Counted from the first letter of the stretch, positions 1 to 6,094 are shown. The stretch: 8,612 nucleotides of DNA from Oceanospirillaceae bacterium UBA1126 (GCA_002312935.1 DCAT01000174.1:1-8612), one strand, 5' to 3'. Program-made: numbers and translations. Notes: generated by a model from the letters alone, not told the origin.

Positions 1-267
1 ATGGACCCGGAAGTAATGTTATTCGACGAACCTACCTCTGCACTTGATCCGGAACTAGTGGGAGAGGTGCTAAGGGTTATGCGTGAGTTGGCAGCAGAGG
101 GCCGCACTATGATTGTAGTCACCCATGAAATGACCTTTGCGCGCGAGGTTTCGTCTAAAGTTGTTTTCCTTCATCAAGGTATGATTGAGGAACAAGGCAC
201 GCCCGAAGAAGTATTTAAAAATCCTAAATCAGAACGATGCCGTCAGTTTTTGGCGTCGAGCTATTAA
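1..267 (+). CDS. ABC transporter ATP-binding protein, polar amino-acid/opine type (3' end only)
   Basis: This is the last 88 codons of the nucleotide-binding subunit of an amino-acid importer. The window opens inside the gene, so the ATG at base 1 is an internal Met and not the start. Visible motifs are the Walker B and D-loop segment (VMLFDEPTSALDPE, about residues 5-18) and the H-loop (VVTHEM, about 39-44). A HisP/ArtP/GlnQ-like tail follows (VVFLHQGMIEEQGTPEEVF...). Walker A and the signature motif lie upstream, outside the window; the family is normally about 240-260 residues. It hydrolyses ATP on the cytoplasmic face to drive the two permeases encoded downstream. The binding-protein gene follows after 47 bases on the same strand, giving the order ATPase-SBP-permease-permease, as in artPIQM. 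The family is clear; the substrate cannot be read from this subunit. Confidence 0.93.
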   Translation: MDPEVMLFDEPTSALDPELVGEVLRVMRELAAEGRTMIVVTHEMTFAREVSSKVVFLHQGMIEEQGTPEEVFKNPKSERCRQFLASSY

Positions 268-305
268 CCCAAGCCTTTTTTGGCTAACTACAACAAATGA
301 ACGGT

Positions 306-309
306 GAGG
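306..309 (+). promoter_or_regulatory. Ribosome binding site deciding the binding-protein start
   Basis: GAGG lies 5 bases before the ATG at 315. The same frame also opens at an ATG at 297, but that start has no purine-rich site in front and would add six residues (MNGEVL) ahead of a normal signal peptide. The Shine-Dalgarno-like sequence therefore favours 315. Confidence 0.7.
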
Positions 310-314
310 TTCTT

Positions 315-1070
315 ATGAATAAACTACTAGCTGCTGCACTAACTACAAGCGTGTTGGCGATGTCTCTAGGCGCTGTTGCGTCTGACACAATTTTGATGGG
401 TACAGAAGGTGCATATCCTCCATATAACTACTACGACAGTGACAACAACCTGATTGGTTTTGATATTGAAGTAGGGGATGCTCTATGTGCTGCTATGAAA
501 GCAGACTGTGAGTGGGTTACATCGGACTGGGACGGGATCATCCCAGCTTTGTTAGCCAAGAAGTTTGACACGATTCTTGCGTCTATGTCGATCACGGAAG
601 AGCGCCAACAAAAAATTGGTTTTACTAACAAGTACTACAACACCCCTAACCGTTTTATTCGCGCTGCTGGCTCTTCAAGTGAAGCCACTGCGGGCATGAT
701 CGTGGGCGTACAAAGCTCCACAGTGCAAGAAAACTATCTACGAGGTGAGTTTGGCGACATTCTAGAAATTCGTACTTACGGTGCTCAAGAAGAAGCCAAC
801 TTAGACTTCGCTGCAGGTCGTGTAGACTTCTTGTTTGTTGACGTTATTGTGGGTGACGATATGATGAAGTCAGCCGGAATGAAGGGTGAATTCTTTGGCG
901 CAGACATTTCAGACACCAAATACTTTGGTCTGGGTGCAGGTATCGGTGTGCGTAAGGAAGACACTGAACTACGTGACCGTATGAACACAGCCCTAGAGCA
1001 AATACTTGCTGACGGCACTTATGATGCTATTAGCAATAAGTGGTTTGGCTTTAGCGTTTACGGTGGCTAA
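315..1070 (+). CDS. Periplasmic amino-acid/opine-binding protein of ABC importer (LAO/ArtJ/HisJ family)
   Basis: A 251-residue type-2 periplasmic binding protein that captures the ligand and delivers it to the permeases. Residues 1-22 form a signal peptide: MNK, a hydrophobic run, and an AVA|SD cleavage site. The mature protein starts with the family's GTEGAYPPYNY strand. It keeps the lysine/arginine/ornithine-binding hallmarks: a DWDGIIPALLAKKFD block, the ASMSITEERQQKI segment (ligand-contacting Ser residues and the Arg that binds the ligand carboxylate), GVQSSTVQENY, and AAGRVDFLFVD, whose last Asp sits where LAO-type proteins bind the ligand amino group. It ends with DGTYDAISNKWFGFSVYG, typical of the family. 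Cationic amino acids or an opine are likely ligands. The decayed opine-oxidase-like genes beyond the permeases fit an opine or related imino compound, but that is inference. Start chosen from the GAGG site 5 bases upstream. A strong terminator follows the stop. Confidence 0.92.
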   Translation: MNKLLAAALTTSVLAMSLGAVASDTILMGTEGAYPPYNYYDSDNNLIGFDIEVGDALCAAMKADCEWVTSDWDGIIPALLAKKFDTILASMSITEERQQKIGFTNKYYNTPNRFIRAAGSSSEATAGMIVGVQSSTVQENYLRGEFGDILEIRTYGAQEEANLDFAAGRVDFLFVDVIVGDDMMKSAGMKGEFFGADISDTKYFGLGAGIGVRKEDTELRDRMNTALEQILADGTYDAISNKWFGFSVYGG

Positions 1071-1082
1071 TTAAGCTATTTG

Positions 1083-1110
1083 AAAGGGCGGCTGAGGCCG
1101 CCTTTTTTTT
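1083..1110 (+). terminator. Rho-independent terminator between binding-protein and permease genes
   Basis: The perfect 6-bp stem GGCGGC/GCCGCC (1087-1092 with 1097-1102) has a TGAG loop and is followed by eight T residues. AAA before the stem can extend the pairing into the T tract through one G-T step. It sits 12 bases after the SBP stop and 21 bases before the permease start. Partial termination here would give more binding protein than membrane subunits, a common arrangement in importer operons. Structure is seen in sequence; the partial-termination role is inferred. Confidence 0.88.
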
Positions 1111-1131
1111 AACTCTTAGGCAGTGCTTTTT

Positions 1132-1818
1132 ATGTTAGATTTACATGGCTACGGCTGGCTCTTATTTGACGGTTTACAACTAACGATCGCTGTAGGCCTC
1201 TGCGCTATGGTGGTTGCTGTACTACTTGGATTGTTGGGAAGCTGGGGTAAGTTGACCCATAATCGGTGGGCCAATTTGGCAGCTAATATCTACACTACCG
1301 TGGTTCGTGGTGTGCCCGAACTCATTCTTTTATTGTTGGTCTACTTTGGTACACCAACCCTGATTCAATCCATCGCCACGCGCATGGGTTATGACATAAG
1401 GGTTGATATTAATCCCTTTATTGCGGGCACCATTACCATTGGCTTTATTTATGGCGCGTTTGCCACCGAAGTGTTGCGTGGGGCCTTCCAGTCCATCCAT
1501 AAAGGCCAGGTTGAAGCGGCTAGAGCTATCGGCATGCCTCGATTGAAGGTGTTTCATCGGATTTTGTTACCCCAGGCACTGCGTTTTGCTTTGCCTGGCT
1601 TAGGTAATGTGTGGATGGTGCTTATTAAAGCTACTGCACTTATTTCTATTATTCAGTTAGATGAACTCATGCGTAAAACTAAAATTGCTTCTAATGCCAC
1701 CCATGAGCCCTTCACCTTTTACTTATTAGCTTCGTTTATTTATTTAGGCATTACCCTAGTGTCAATGATGGCGCAAAAACGAGCTGAAGTATGGGCTAAT
1801 AAGGGAGTGACTCGCTAA
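1132..1818 (+). CDS. ABC transporter permease, HisQ/ArtQ-like
   Basis: A 228-residue inner-membrane subunit of the polar amino-acid importer. It has about five hydrophobic segments (roughly residues 15-38, 60-80, 97-112, 155-175 and 195-213). The cytoplasmic coupling helix that docks on the ATPase is clear: EAARAIGMPRLKVFHRILLP (about 128-147), fitting the EAA...G.........I.LP consensus. Start choice: the frame also opens with a GTG at 1123, but the only Shine-Dalgarno-like AGG (1118-1120) is 2 bases from that GTG and 11 bases from the ATG at 1132, so 1132 is preferred. It lies just after the intra-operon terminator and overlaps the next permease by one base (TAATG), so the two are probably translated coupled and form a heterodimeric channel. 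HisQ/ArtQ versus HisM/ArtM naming rests on gene order only. Confidence 0.92.
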   Translation: MLDLHGYGWLLFDGLQLTIAVGLCAMVVAVLLGLLGSWGKLTHNRWANLAANIYTTVVRGVPELILLLLVYFGTPTLIQSIATRMGYDIRVDINPFIAGTITIGFIYGAFATEVLRGAFQSIHKGQVEAARAIGMPRLKVFHRILLPQALRFALPGLGNVWMVLIKATALISIIQLDELMRKTKIASNATHEPFTFYLLASFIYLGITLVSMMAQKRAEVWANKGVTR

Positions 1819-2525
1819 TGGATTTCTCTGTTGTATGGGAGTATCTACCCATGTTGCTGCAAGGCGCTTGGGTAACCTTGTGGATTACAGTGGTCAGTTT
1901 AGCCATTGGTTTAGCTGTTGCCATTCCTTTGGCCCTAGCTCGGTTAGCAAAAAACCCACTAATTTCATCCCCAGCTTATGTGTTTGTCCTCTACTTTAGA
2001 GGCACACCTTTGTTGGTGCAAATATTTTTAATTTACTATGGCAGTGGTCAATTCCGGCTCGAATTGACTGACTTAGGGCTATGGGGTTTCTTTCGTGATC
2101 CTTGGTTCTGTGGTGTGTTAGCTCTGGTACTAAACACAGCGGCTTATTCTGCAGAAATTTTTCGTGGTGCCATAAGTGCCGTACCTCGTAACGACATAGA
2201 AGCTGGCCGGGCTTGTGGCATGTCAGGGTTACTGCTATTTCGTCGTATCACTATGCCAAAGGCATTTCGTATTGGTTTACCCGCCTACGGTAATGAAGTG
2301 ATTTTCTTGTTACAAGCCACGTCCCTAGTATCCACTATTACTATTTTGGACCTAACCGGAATTTCTCGCCAGCTAATCTCTAAAACCTTTGCGGTTTACG
2401 AGTTTTATCTCACGGCTGCCGCCATGTATTTAGTTATGACCTATGCGTTGGTGTATTTATTTCGTGTATGGGAAAAACGCATGAGTGGACACTTGCAAGA
2501 ACGTGTTGCCAACGAGCCCCGCTAA
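1818..2525 (+). CDS. ABC transporter permease, HisM/ArtM-like
   Basis: A 235-residue partner permease. Hydrophobic spans fall at about 12-42, 53-73, 96-112, 158-178 and 195-215. The coupling helix is EAGRACGMSGLLLFRRITMP (about 128-147), with Gly in place of the third EAA residue, which is common in this subfamily. A C-terminal positively charged tail follows. It starts on the last base of the preceding stop, with GGGAG at 1803-1807 ten bases upstream. It is the last intact gene of the importer operon. The decayed oxidoreductase remnants begin almost immediately after its stop, so the operon probably once continued into them. Confidence in family is high; the substrate is unknown. Confidence 0.92.
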   Translation: MDFSVVWEYLPMLLQGAWVTLWITVVSLAIGLAVAIPLALARLAKNPLISSPAYVFVLYFRGTPLLVQIFLIYYGSGQFRLELTDLGLWGFFRDPWFCGVLALVLNTAAYSAEIFRGAISAVPRNDIEAGRACGMSGLLLFRRITMPKAFRIGLPAYGNEVIFLLQATSLVSTITILDLTGISRQLISKTFAVYEFYLTAAAMYLVMTYALVYLFRVWEKRMSGHLQERVANEPR

Positions 2526-2805
2526 TAATCAGTCAGCGCCCTATGACTGGATTATTGTCGGTGGTGGCCTGGTGGGCGCATCAATAGCCTATGGCCTAAT
2601 CCAAAAGTAGCCCCAGTAGCCCCAGTAGCGCATCTTAGTGCTCGACGGAGGGAATACAAAATACCGAGCATCTGTGGGAATTTTTGGCCTCATCTGGGTG
2701 CAAGGTAAAGGTAACGACTTCCCTGCATACGCTAATTGTAGCCTACAAGGCGCAGATGTGTGGCCAGAGTTCGCCCACCAGTTAAGCCACAAAAGCCTGG
2801 AGTAA
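2524..2805 (+). pseudogene. Remnant of DAO-family FAD oxidoreductase (opine oxidase subunit B/HcnC-like), N-terminal part
   Basis: One frame starting just after the permease stop reads YDWIIVGGGLVGASIAYGL (from 2542), a textbook dinucleotide-binding N-terminus with GxGxxG. After three TAG codons (2608, 2617, 2626) the same frame continues VLDGGNTKYRASVGIFGLIWVQGKG and then ADVWPEFAHQL. This matches the second strand and FAD-contacting segment of opine oxidase B/glycine-oxidase-like DAO proteins. The frame ends at TAA-TGA (2803-2808). About 75-90 residues remain of a family usually near 370-400. No convincing start codon survives: GTG at 2503 inside the permease gene is possible but weak. The position right behind the permeases suggests it once oxidised an imported amino-acid derivative. 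Family assignment is from motif recognition, not a search. Confidence 0.72.
2608..2628 (+). repeat. Tandem 9-bp repeat carrying three in-frame TAG codons
   Basis: TAGCCCCAG occurs twice in direct tandem (2608-2616 and 2617-2625), followed by a third TAG (2626-2628). The unit is a multiple of three, so the frame of the FAD-oxidoreductase remnant is kept on both sides while a stop is repeated every nine bases. The repeat falls between the GxGxxG helix and the next strand (ILVLDGG), where homologues carry a short loop. It looks like slippage in a gene already free of selection. Confidence 0.75.
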
Positions 2806-3470
2806 TGACCGCTGGGGCAGGGCAGGCTTTACTAAAGACGGCTGCTTTGTTGCCCAAGCAAGTTGTTTTGGCAGGTTCTGGTCCTTTGTAGCTGCTCTTG
2901 GCGTAGCAATACTGTGCCGCAGGTATCATGATTACTGCCCTACTTGATACTACACCTAAGTCCAATTATTGGTATGCCATACCCTGGCTGATGGTAGGTT
3001 TGACAACCCCCAAACAACTATTAAAAGGCCTTTGGTTAACCTTAGTGCAGCGTATTAAGACGCCCTTTATCACTGGAGTGTCTGGCATTGAAGTGTTGGG
3101 AGAAGAGTGTGTAACGGGGGTGAGCTACACAGTGGCAGGCAAGGTGTATTACATCGACTGTAATTTGATAATGCTGCATCTGGGGCTCATTCCTGAGACC
3201 CAAATGGGACAGCTGCTAGGATGTACTCAGGCATGGAGTGAAACCCAACAGTGTCGCAGGCACGAGTGGCTGTTGCTGGCCAGACGTCTTTTCCTAGCCG
3301 GCAGATTACAGGAGATGCGGGCACTGTTGGAGGCGCCTATGTGGCTCAATTTGGCCTATTTAGTAGTCCAGGCCCAGCAGCGGCCAGTGGGTGAGGTAGA
3401 GCCCTTTACTGTAAGCCCCCCGTTGAGTCCTATGAGCCTAGGTCAATTATCTAGGCAGACAGAGTTGTAG
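2796..3470 (+). pseudogene. Remnant of opine oxidase subunit A/HcnB-like FAD/NAD(P)-binding oxidoreductase
   Basis: The frame from 2796 reads PGVMTAGAGQALLKTAALLP, then VVLAGSGPL, a dinucleotide-binding glycine motif. After two TAGs (2889, 2904) it continues AGIMITALLDTTPKSNYWYA..., LLKGLWLTLVQRIKTPFITGVSGIEVLG..., NLIMLHLGLIPETQMGQLLGC and ends near QC (about 3255). This order matches OoxA/NoxA/HcnB-like flavoproteins. A frameshift follows: in another frame 3278-3361 reads GQTSFPSRQITGDAGTVGGAYVAQFGLF, the family's second FAD motif (TS-P-G---AGDG-G-GGA). The N-terminal FAD motif and the C-terminal [2Fe-2S]-type region are absent. An apparently open 180-codon stretch from ATG 2928 to TAG 3468 is therefore a decayed fragment, not a new gene. 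After about 3420 no homology is visible, and the end overlaps the convergent HD-GYP-like gene. Confidence 0.72.
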
Positions 3471-4339
3471 TGCAATTCAATGGCCTTCTCAGTAGCTAAG
3501 AAGCGCTTTAACAGGTGCGGGTCAAAGTGGCTAGGGCTTAAGTAACCATCACCAAAAGCTAGTTTTTTAACACTGGTACGATGATCACAAGCTTTAGCAT
3601 AAGGCTTGTCTTTTCTAAGCCCCACGTAGCTGTCATAAAGTTTTGCTACCCTTGCCTCAAAGCAAATGGCTTCACCAGAAATAGCCATAGGGTAACCTGT
3701 TCCATCCCAGTGTTCGTGGTGCTGACGAGCTATTAAGGCGGCTTTATAGTTGGCTTGCTTCTCCAGCCAGCTATGCCCAGCTAAAGTGTGGTTAGCAAGC
3801 TGAGAAAACTCAACAGTGTCTAATTTGCTAGATTCATTAAGGTGCTGATACTGGGCCGATTGTAGGGCAACATTACGCCACGCCATTAGTTTAACAGCCG
3901 CCAGTTGTTCTTCGTCAGTCCAAACGTTATGGGTGATGCAATCAATGAAGGGCAGCAACAGTGGCTCCATTTCGGCCTCTGGCTCATAATTTACTGGCCA
4001 ATCACATTCTAAGCTTATAATTTGTGGCTGTGTGTATAGCCATTGCTGAAGGTGCACCGCATGTATAGGGGTTAAACTGATGTGCTTGCAGCCCATATGC
4101 ATAATCGATATAAGTTGCGCATGTTGAAGGAGCGTATCTAGTAATAGCCAATGTTCTGGGGTGGGCCAGTGCCCTGGTAAAGGTTGCTTATTCCATAAAT
4201 ATGGTTTTAGATGAGAATAATCAAGCACCAGCTTTTGGCACGGTGTTGTTGAATTTTTATCGGTATGATGCCCTTGACTGTGAAGCCAATAAATCAGTGA
4301 CCCTGCTACATCATCATCAACCGCCACTAAGATGTTCAT
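3443..4339 (-). CDS. Degenerate receiver / HD-GYP-like protein lacking the HD doublet
   Basis: 298 residues, no signal peptide or membrane span. The C-terminal half resembles HD-GYP cyclic-di-GMP phosphodiesterases: NHTLAG (184-188, the HPxxG His), ARQHHEHWDGTGYPMAISGE (204-223, GYP block), ARVAKLYDSYVGL...KPY (Asp236), and a closing FDPHLLKRF. Aligned by eye, the upstream LHDIGK motif is LMAWRN (151-156), so the HD metal ligands are Met-Ala. The N-terminus looks like a decayed receiver: VAVDDD (5-10), LVLD (37-40, possible phospho-acceptor position), but no Lys before the final Pro (SLTPIH, 88-93). The HD loss suggests a weak or inactive enzyme, perhaps a regulatory or ligand-binding partner; this is inference. 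Its ATG overlaps the kinase stop by ATGA, with no strong ribosome site of its own, so translation is probably coupled to the kinase. It runs convergently into the oxidoreductase remnant. Confidence 0.75.
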   Translation of the reverse strand: MNILVAVDDDVAGSLIYWLHSQGHHTDKNSTTPCQKLVLDYSHLKPYLWNKQPLPGHWPTPEHWLLLDTLLQHAQLISIMHMGCKHISLTPIHAVHLQQWLYTQPQIISLECDWPVNYEPEAEMEPLLLPFIDCITHNVWTDEEQLAAVKLMAWRNVALQSAQYQHLNESSKLDTVEFSQLANHTLAGHSWLEKQANYKAALIARQHHEHWDGTGYPMAISGEAICFEARVAKLYDSYVGLRKDKPYAKACDHRTSVKKLAFGDGYLSPSHFDPHLLKRFLATEKAIELHYNSVCLDN

Positions 4340-5418
4340 TGCGACTTTAATGTCTCTTCACCTGTGGCCGTTGGCAACCATAGGCTAAAGGTGGTTTCTC
4401 CCGGGCGAGATGACAGCGTCAATTGCCCACCTAAATTATGTATAAAATCTCGACATAGGCTTAACCCTAAGCCCGTACCTTGTTGTGAACTTTTACTGGT
4501 GTAATAGGCTTCAAATACTTTTTCTTGAAGCGCTATATCTATTCCGGGCCCATTATCAACCACGTTGATAGTGACACCCTCAGTACCATCATATTGTTTT
4601 AGGGCAAGACTTACGTAAATTTTGGCTGCTTCCCCCTTTTTTGGGTGTCCCACTAGCGCATCACGGGCATTGTGAATGAGGTTTATGAGTACTTGTTCTA
4701 ATCGCTGTGCCAGGCCAAACACAAAAAATTTAGGCTTATTGCGTACGCCGATATTGGTATTTATTAGGTCTACTTCTTGCAATTTAAGTGGATTTTTTAG
4801 CAACTTCATAATGTGCTCAACACTTTTTTCTGCGTCAAAGACACCAAGATTTAAAGGCTTGCGGCCGACTACTTCTCGCATATTGCTTAGGGTGCTGGCA
4901 CAGCGTTCTACTTGGTTATCTAATGCAGCTAGGTGTTCGTCAATTTGATCGATACCATCACCCTGATGCATGGCTTGTAAGCCGTAAATGCGTAGACGCA
5001 TAGCATTGAGGGGTTGATTAACCTCATGGCACATTCCAGCCATCGCCTGGCCAACCGCGGCCAATTGGGCCTGGTTCTGCCAATGGATAGTAGTATGCCC
5101 TAGTGAGGTTTGGTCGGTGATTTGGAAGAATAAAGTAGCGTGTTTGGTGTTAGCGTGCGCAGCAGTCCAAAGGAACCAGTGGCTTGGCTGTGATGCAGCA
5201 ATGGGCCAACCAATAAGTTTACTTTGGCCGTGTTGTAATTGACAAATCTGCTGCCACAGACTGGGCGTAACGATCTCAATAAATTCGGCTAGGTTGGTGC
5301 TGGAGGGAAGGTTCAGAAGACGTAACGCAGATTCATTAAAATGGATAAATTGGGCTGTAGGTTCATATCTAGCAGCGGCAATAAGGCCATGATAAACAGT
5401 CCAGTCTTCTCTATCCAT
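4336..5418 (-). CDS. Soluble PAS-like sensor histidine kinase
   Basis: 360 residues with no hydrophobic span, hence cytoplasmic. Residues about 8-105 look like a PAS-type sensor (FIHFNESALRLLNLP, later WFLWTAA...ATLFFQITDQT). The HisKA dimerisation helix carries the phospho-acceptor His131 in AGMCHEVNQPLNAMRL, the HE-NQPL type seen in NtrB/DctB-like kinases. The ATPase domain is complete: N-box NLIHNARDAL (246-255), G1 VDNGPGI (287-293), F-box FEAYYTSK (302-309), G2 GTGLGLSLC (314-322) and a final TTFSLWLP strand. An AGGA-type site (near 5429-5433) precedes the ATG by about 10 bases. The HTH-receiver gene ends 43 bases upstream, and the HD-GYP-like gene starts on its stop codon. The natural inference is that it phosphorylates Asp129 of the HTH-receiver protein. 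The stimulus is unknown. Confidence 0.93.
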   Translation of the reverse strand: MDREDWTVYHGLIAAARYEPTAQFIHFNESALRLLNLPSSTNLAEFIEIVTPSLWQQICQLQHGQSKLIGWPIAASQPSHWFLWTAAHANTKHATLFFQITDQTSLGHTTIHWQNQAQLAAVGQAMAGMCHEVNQPLNAMRLRIYGLQAMHQGDGIDQIDEHLAALDNQVERCASTLSNMREVVGRKPLNLGVFDAEKSVEHIMKLLKNPLKLQEVDLINTNIGVRNKPKFFVFGLAQRLEQVLINLIHNARDALVGHPKKGEAAKIYVSLALKQYDGTEGVTINVVDNGPGIDIALQEKVFEAYYTSKSSQQGTGLGLSLCRDFIHNLGGQLTLSSRPGETTFSLWLPTATGEETLKSQ

Positions 5419-5453
5419 TGATACGTTATCCTTTTATTTTGACGTCCTTGTGC

Positions 5454-5470
5454 AAACGCTTTTAGCGTTT
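5454..5470 (-). other. Perfect hairpin over the stop codon of the HTH-receiver gene
   Basis: AAACGCT (5454-5460) and AGCGTTT (5464-5470) form a perfect 7-bp inverted repeat with a 3-base loop, covering the last two codons and the stop of the HTH-receiver gene. No T-run follows on the minus strand, so it is not a classical terminator. It could stabilise the upstream message or tune expression of the kinase that starts 36 bases further on. The structure is seen; the role is inferred. Confidence 0.5.
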
Positions 5471-6055
5471 CACCGCCTGCAATACTAGCTCTTTTAGTGC
5501 TTCTACCGGGATTGGCTTATGCAATACAGATACACTACTCGGTAAATTACTTGCAGTAATTTCTTCTTCACTCATTCCTGTGACAACAATAGGCGTGAGG
5601 TGATTATATTTAGAGTCATTTTGTAACCGTGCAATAATAGCAAAACCATCAAGTTGAGGCATTTGCAGATCAGTGATGAGCACTGTAGGTTTGAATTCAC
5701 CAATCTTAACAAGGGCGTCAACGCCGTTTTCTGCAGTTTCTACTTGCAAGCTTGGGAACCAACTATTGACTAGCATTTCGTACAACAATAAGGTGTCTTT
5801 GTCGTCATCTACAATAAGAACAGTCACTATGCCCTTGGCACTAGACTTACGAATAGGGGTTTGTTTTTCCATTTTTTCATCGAGCAATTGCTGGATAGAC
5901 CCGACACTAATGCGCCGATGACCTCCAGCTGTTTTCCAAGCTTGTAAAACACCACGCTCTACCCAAAGTTGAACTGTTCGCACAGAAACATTAAGTAATG
6001 TCGCAGCTTGGCGAGTGGTAAGCTCGGACATTGTAGACAGGTCGATACTATTCAT
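5462..6055 (-). CDS. Excisionase/MerR-like HTH protein with C-terminal receiver domain
   Basis: 197 residues. The N-terminal 60 residues are a small winged HTH of the excisionase/MerR type: LTTRQAATLLNVSVRTVQLW (12-31), then the wing AGGHRRIS (43-50). A charged linker (about 60-75) leads to a full receiver domain: acidic VDDDKD (82-87), phospho-acceptor Asp129 in TDLQMP, Thr159 in VVTG and Lys180 in HKP, so it should be phosphorylatable. The order, DNA-binding first and receiver last, is the reverse of most response regulators. Start: ATG 6055 has a purine-rich but weak GAAAGAA upstream. An internal ATG at codon 9 (MSELTT) is possible and would keep the whole HTH. It is the first gene of the signalling trio; the kinase follows after 43 bases. 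Likely a transcription regulator controlled by that kinase; targets unknown. Confidence 0.9.
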   Translation of the reverse strand: MNSIDLSTMSELTTRQAATLLNVSVRTVQLWVERGVLQAWKTAGGHRRISVGSIQQLLDEKMEKQTPIRKSSAKGIVTVLIVDDDKDTLLLYEMLVNSWFPSLQVETAENGVDALVKIGEFKPTVLITDLQMPQLDGFAIIARLQNDSKYNHLTPIVVTGMSEEEITASNLPSSVSVLHKPIPVEALKELVLQAVKR

Positions 6056-6094
6056 TTGTATTTCTTTCGCAGTTTGTAGCTTACGCTAATCGAA

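Noticed and set aside
272..285. AGCC-TTTTTT-GGCT hairpin after the ATPase gene as a terminator
   Set aside because: Only four base pairs, with the T run in the loop and not after the stem. It is too weak, and the operon evidently continues.
2542..2930. Amber recoding (TAG read as an amino acid) across the oxidoreductase remnants
   Set aside because: The region also has a gene-to-gene frame change, TAA and TGA stops, a frameshift near 3260 and missing domains. Recoding would not restore a full protein, and neighbouring genes do not show internal TAGs.
2589..2965. Minus-strand open frames over the remnant region
   Set aside because: They are short and lack recognisable motifs, and the opposite strand carries clear flavoprotein similarity. 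They are shadows.
3437..3455. CCTAG...CTAGG inverted repeat at the convergent gene ends as a bidirectional terminator
   Set aside because: The stem is only five pairs with a nine-base loop and no T-run on either strand.
2928..3470. Open stretch of 180 codons on the plus strand as a novel intact protein
   Set aside because: Its similarity to OoxA/HcnB-like proteins continues upstream in the same frame through two TAG codons, and its own distal part is out of frame with the continuing homology (GDAGTVGGA in another frame). It is a decayed fragment.
4676..4948. Plus-strand open frame inside the kinase gene
   Set aside because: It lies entirely opposite the conserved HisKA/ATPase region of the kinase and has no motif of its own.
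5880..6055. Excisionase-like HTH as a sign of a prophage or integrative element
   Set aside because: The HTH is fused to a complete receiver and sits next to a kinase. No integrase, attachment repeats or phage genes are visible nearby.
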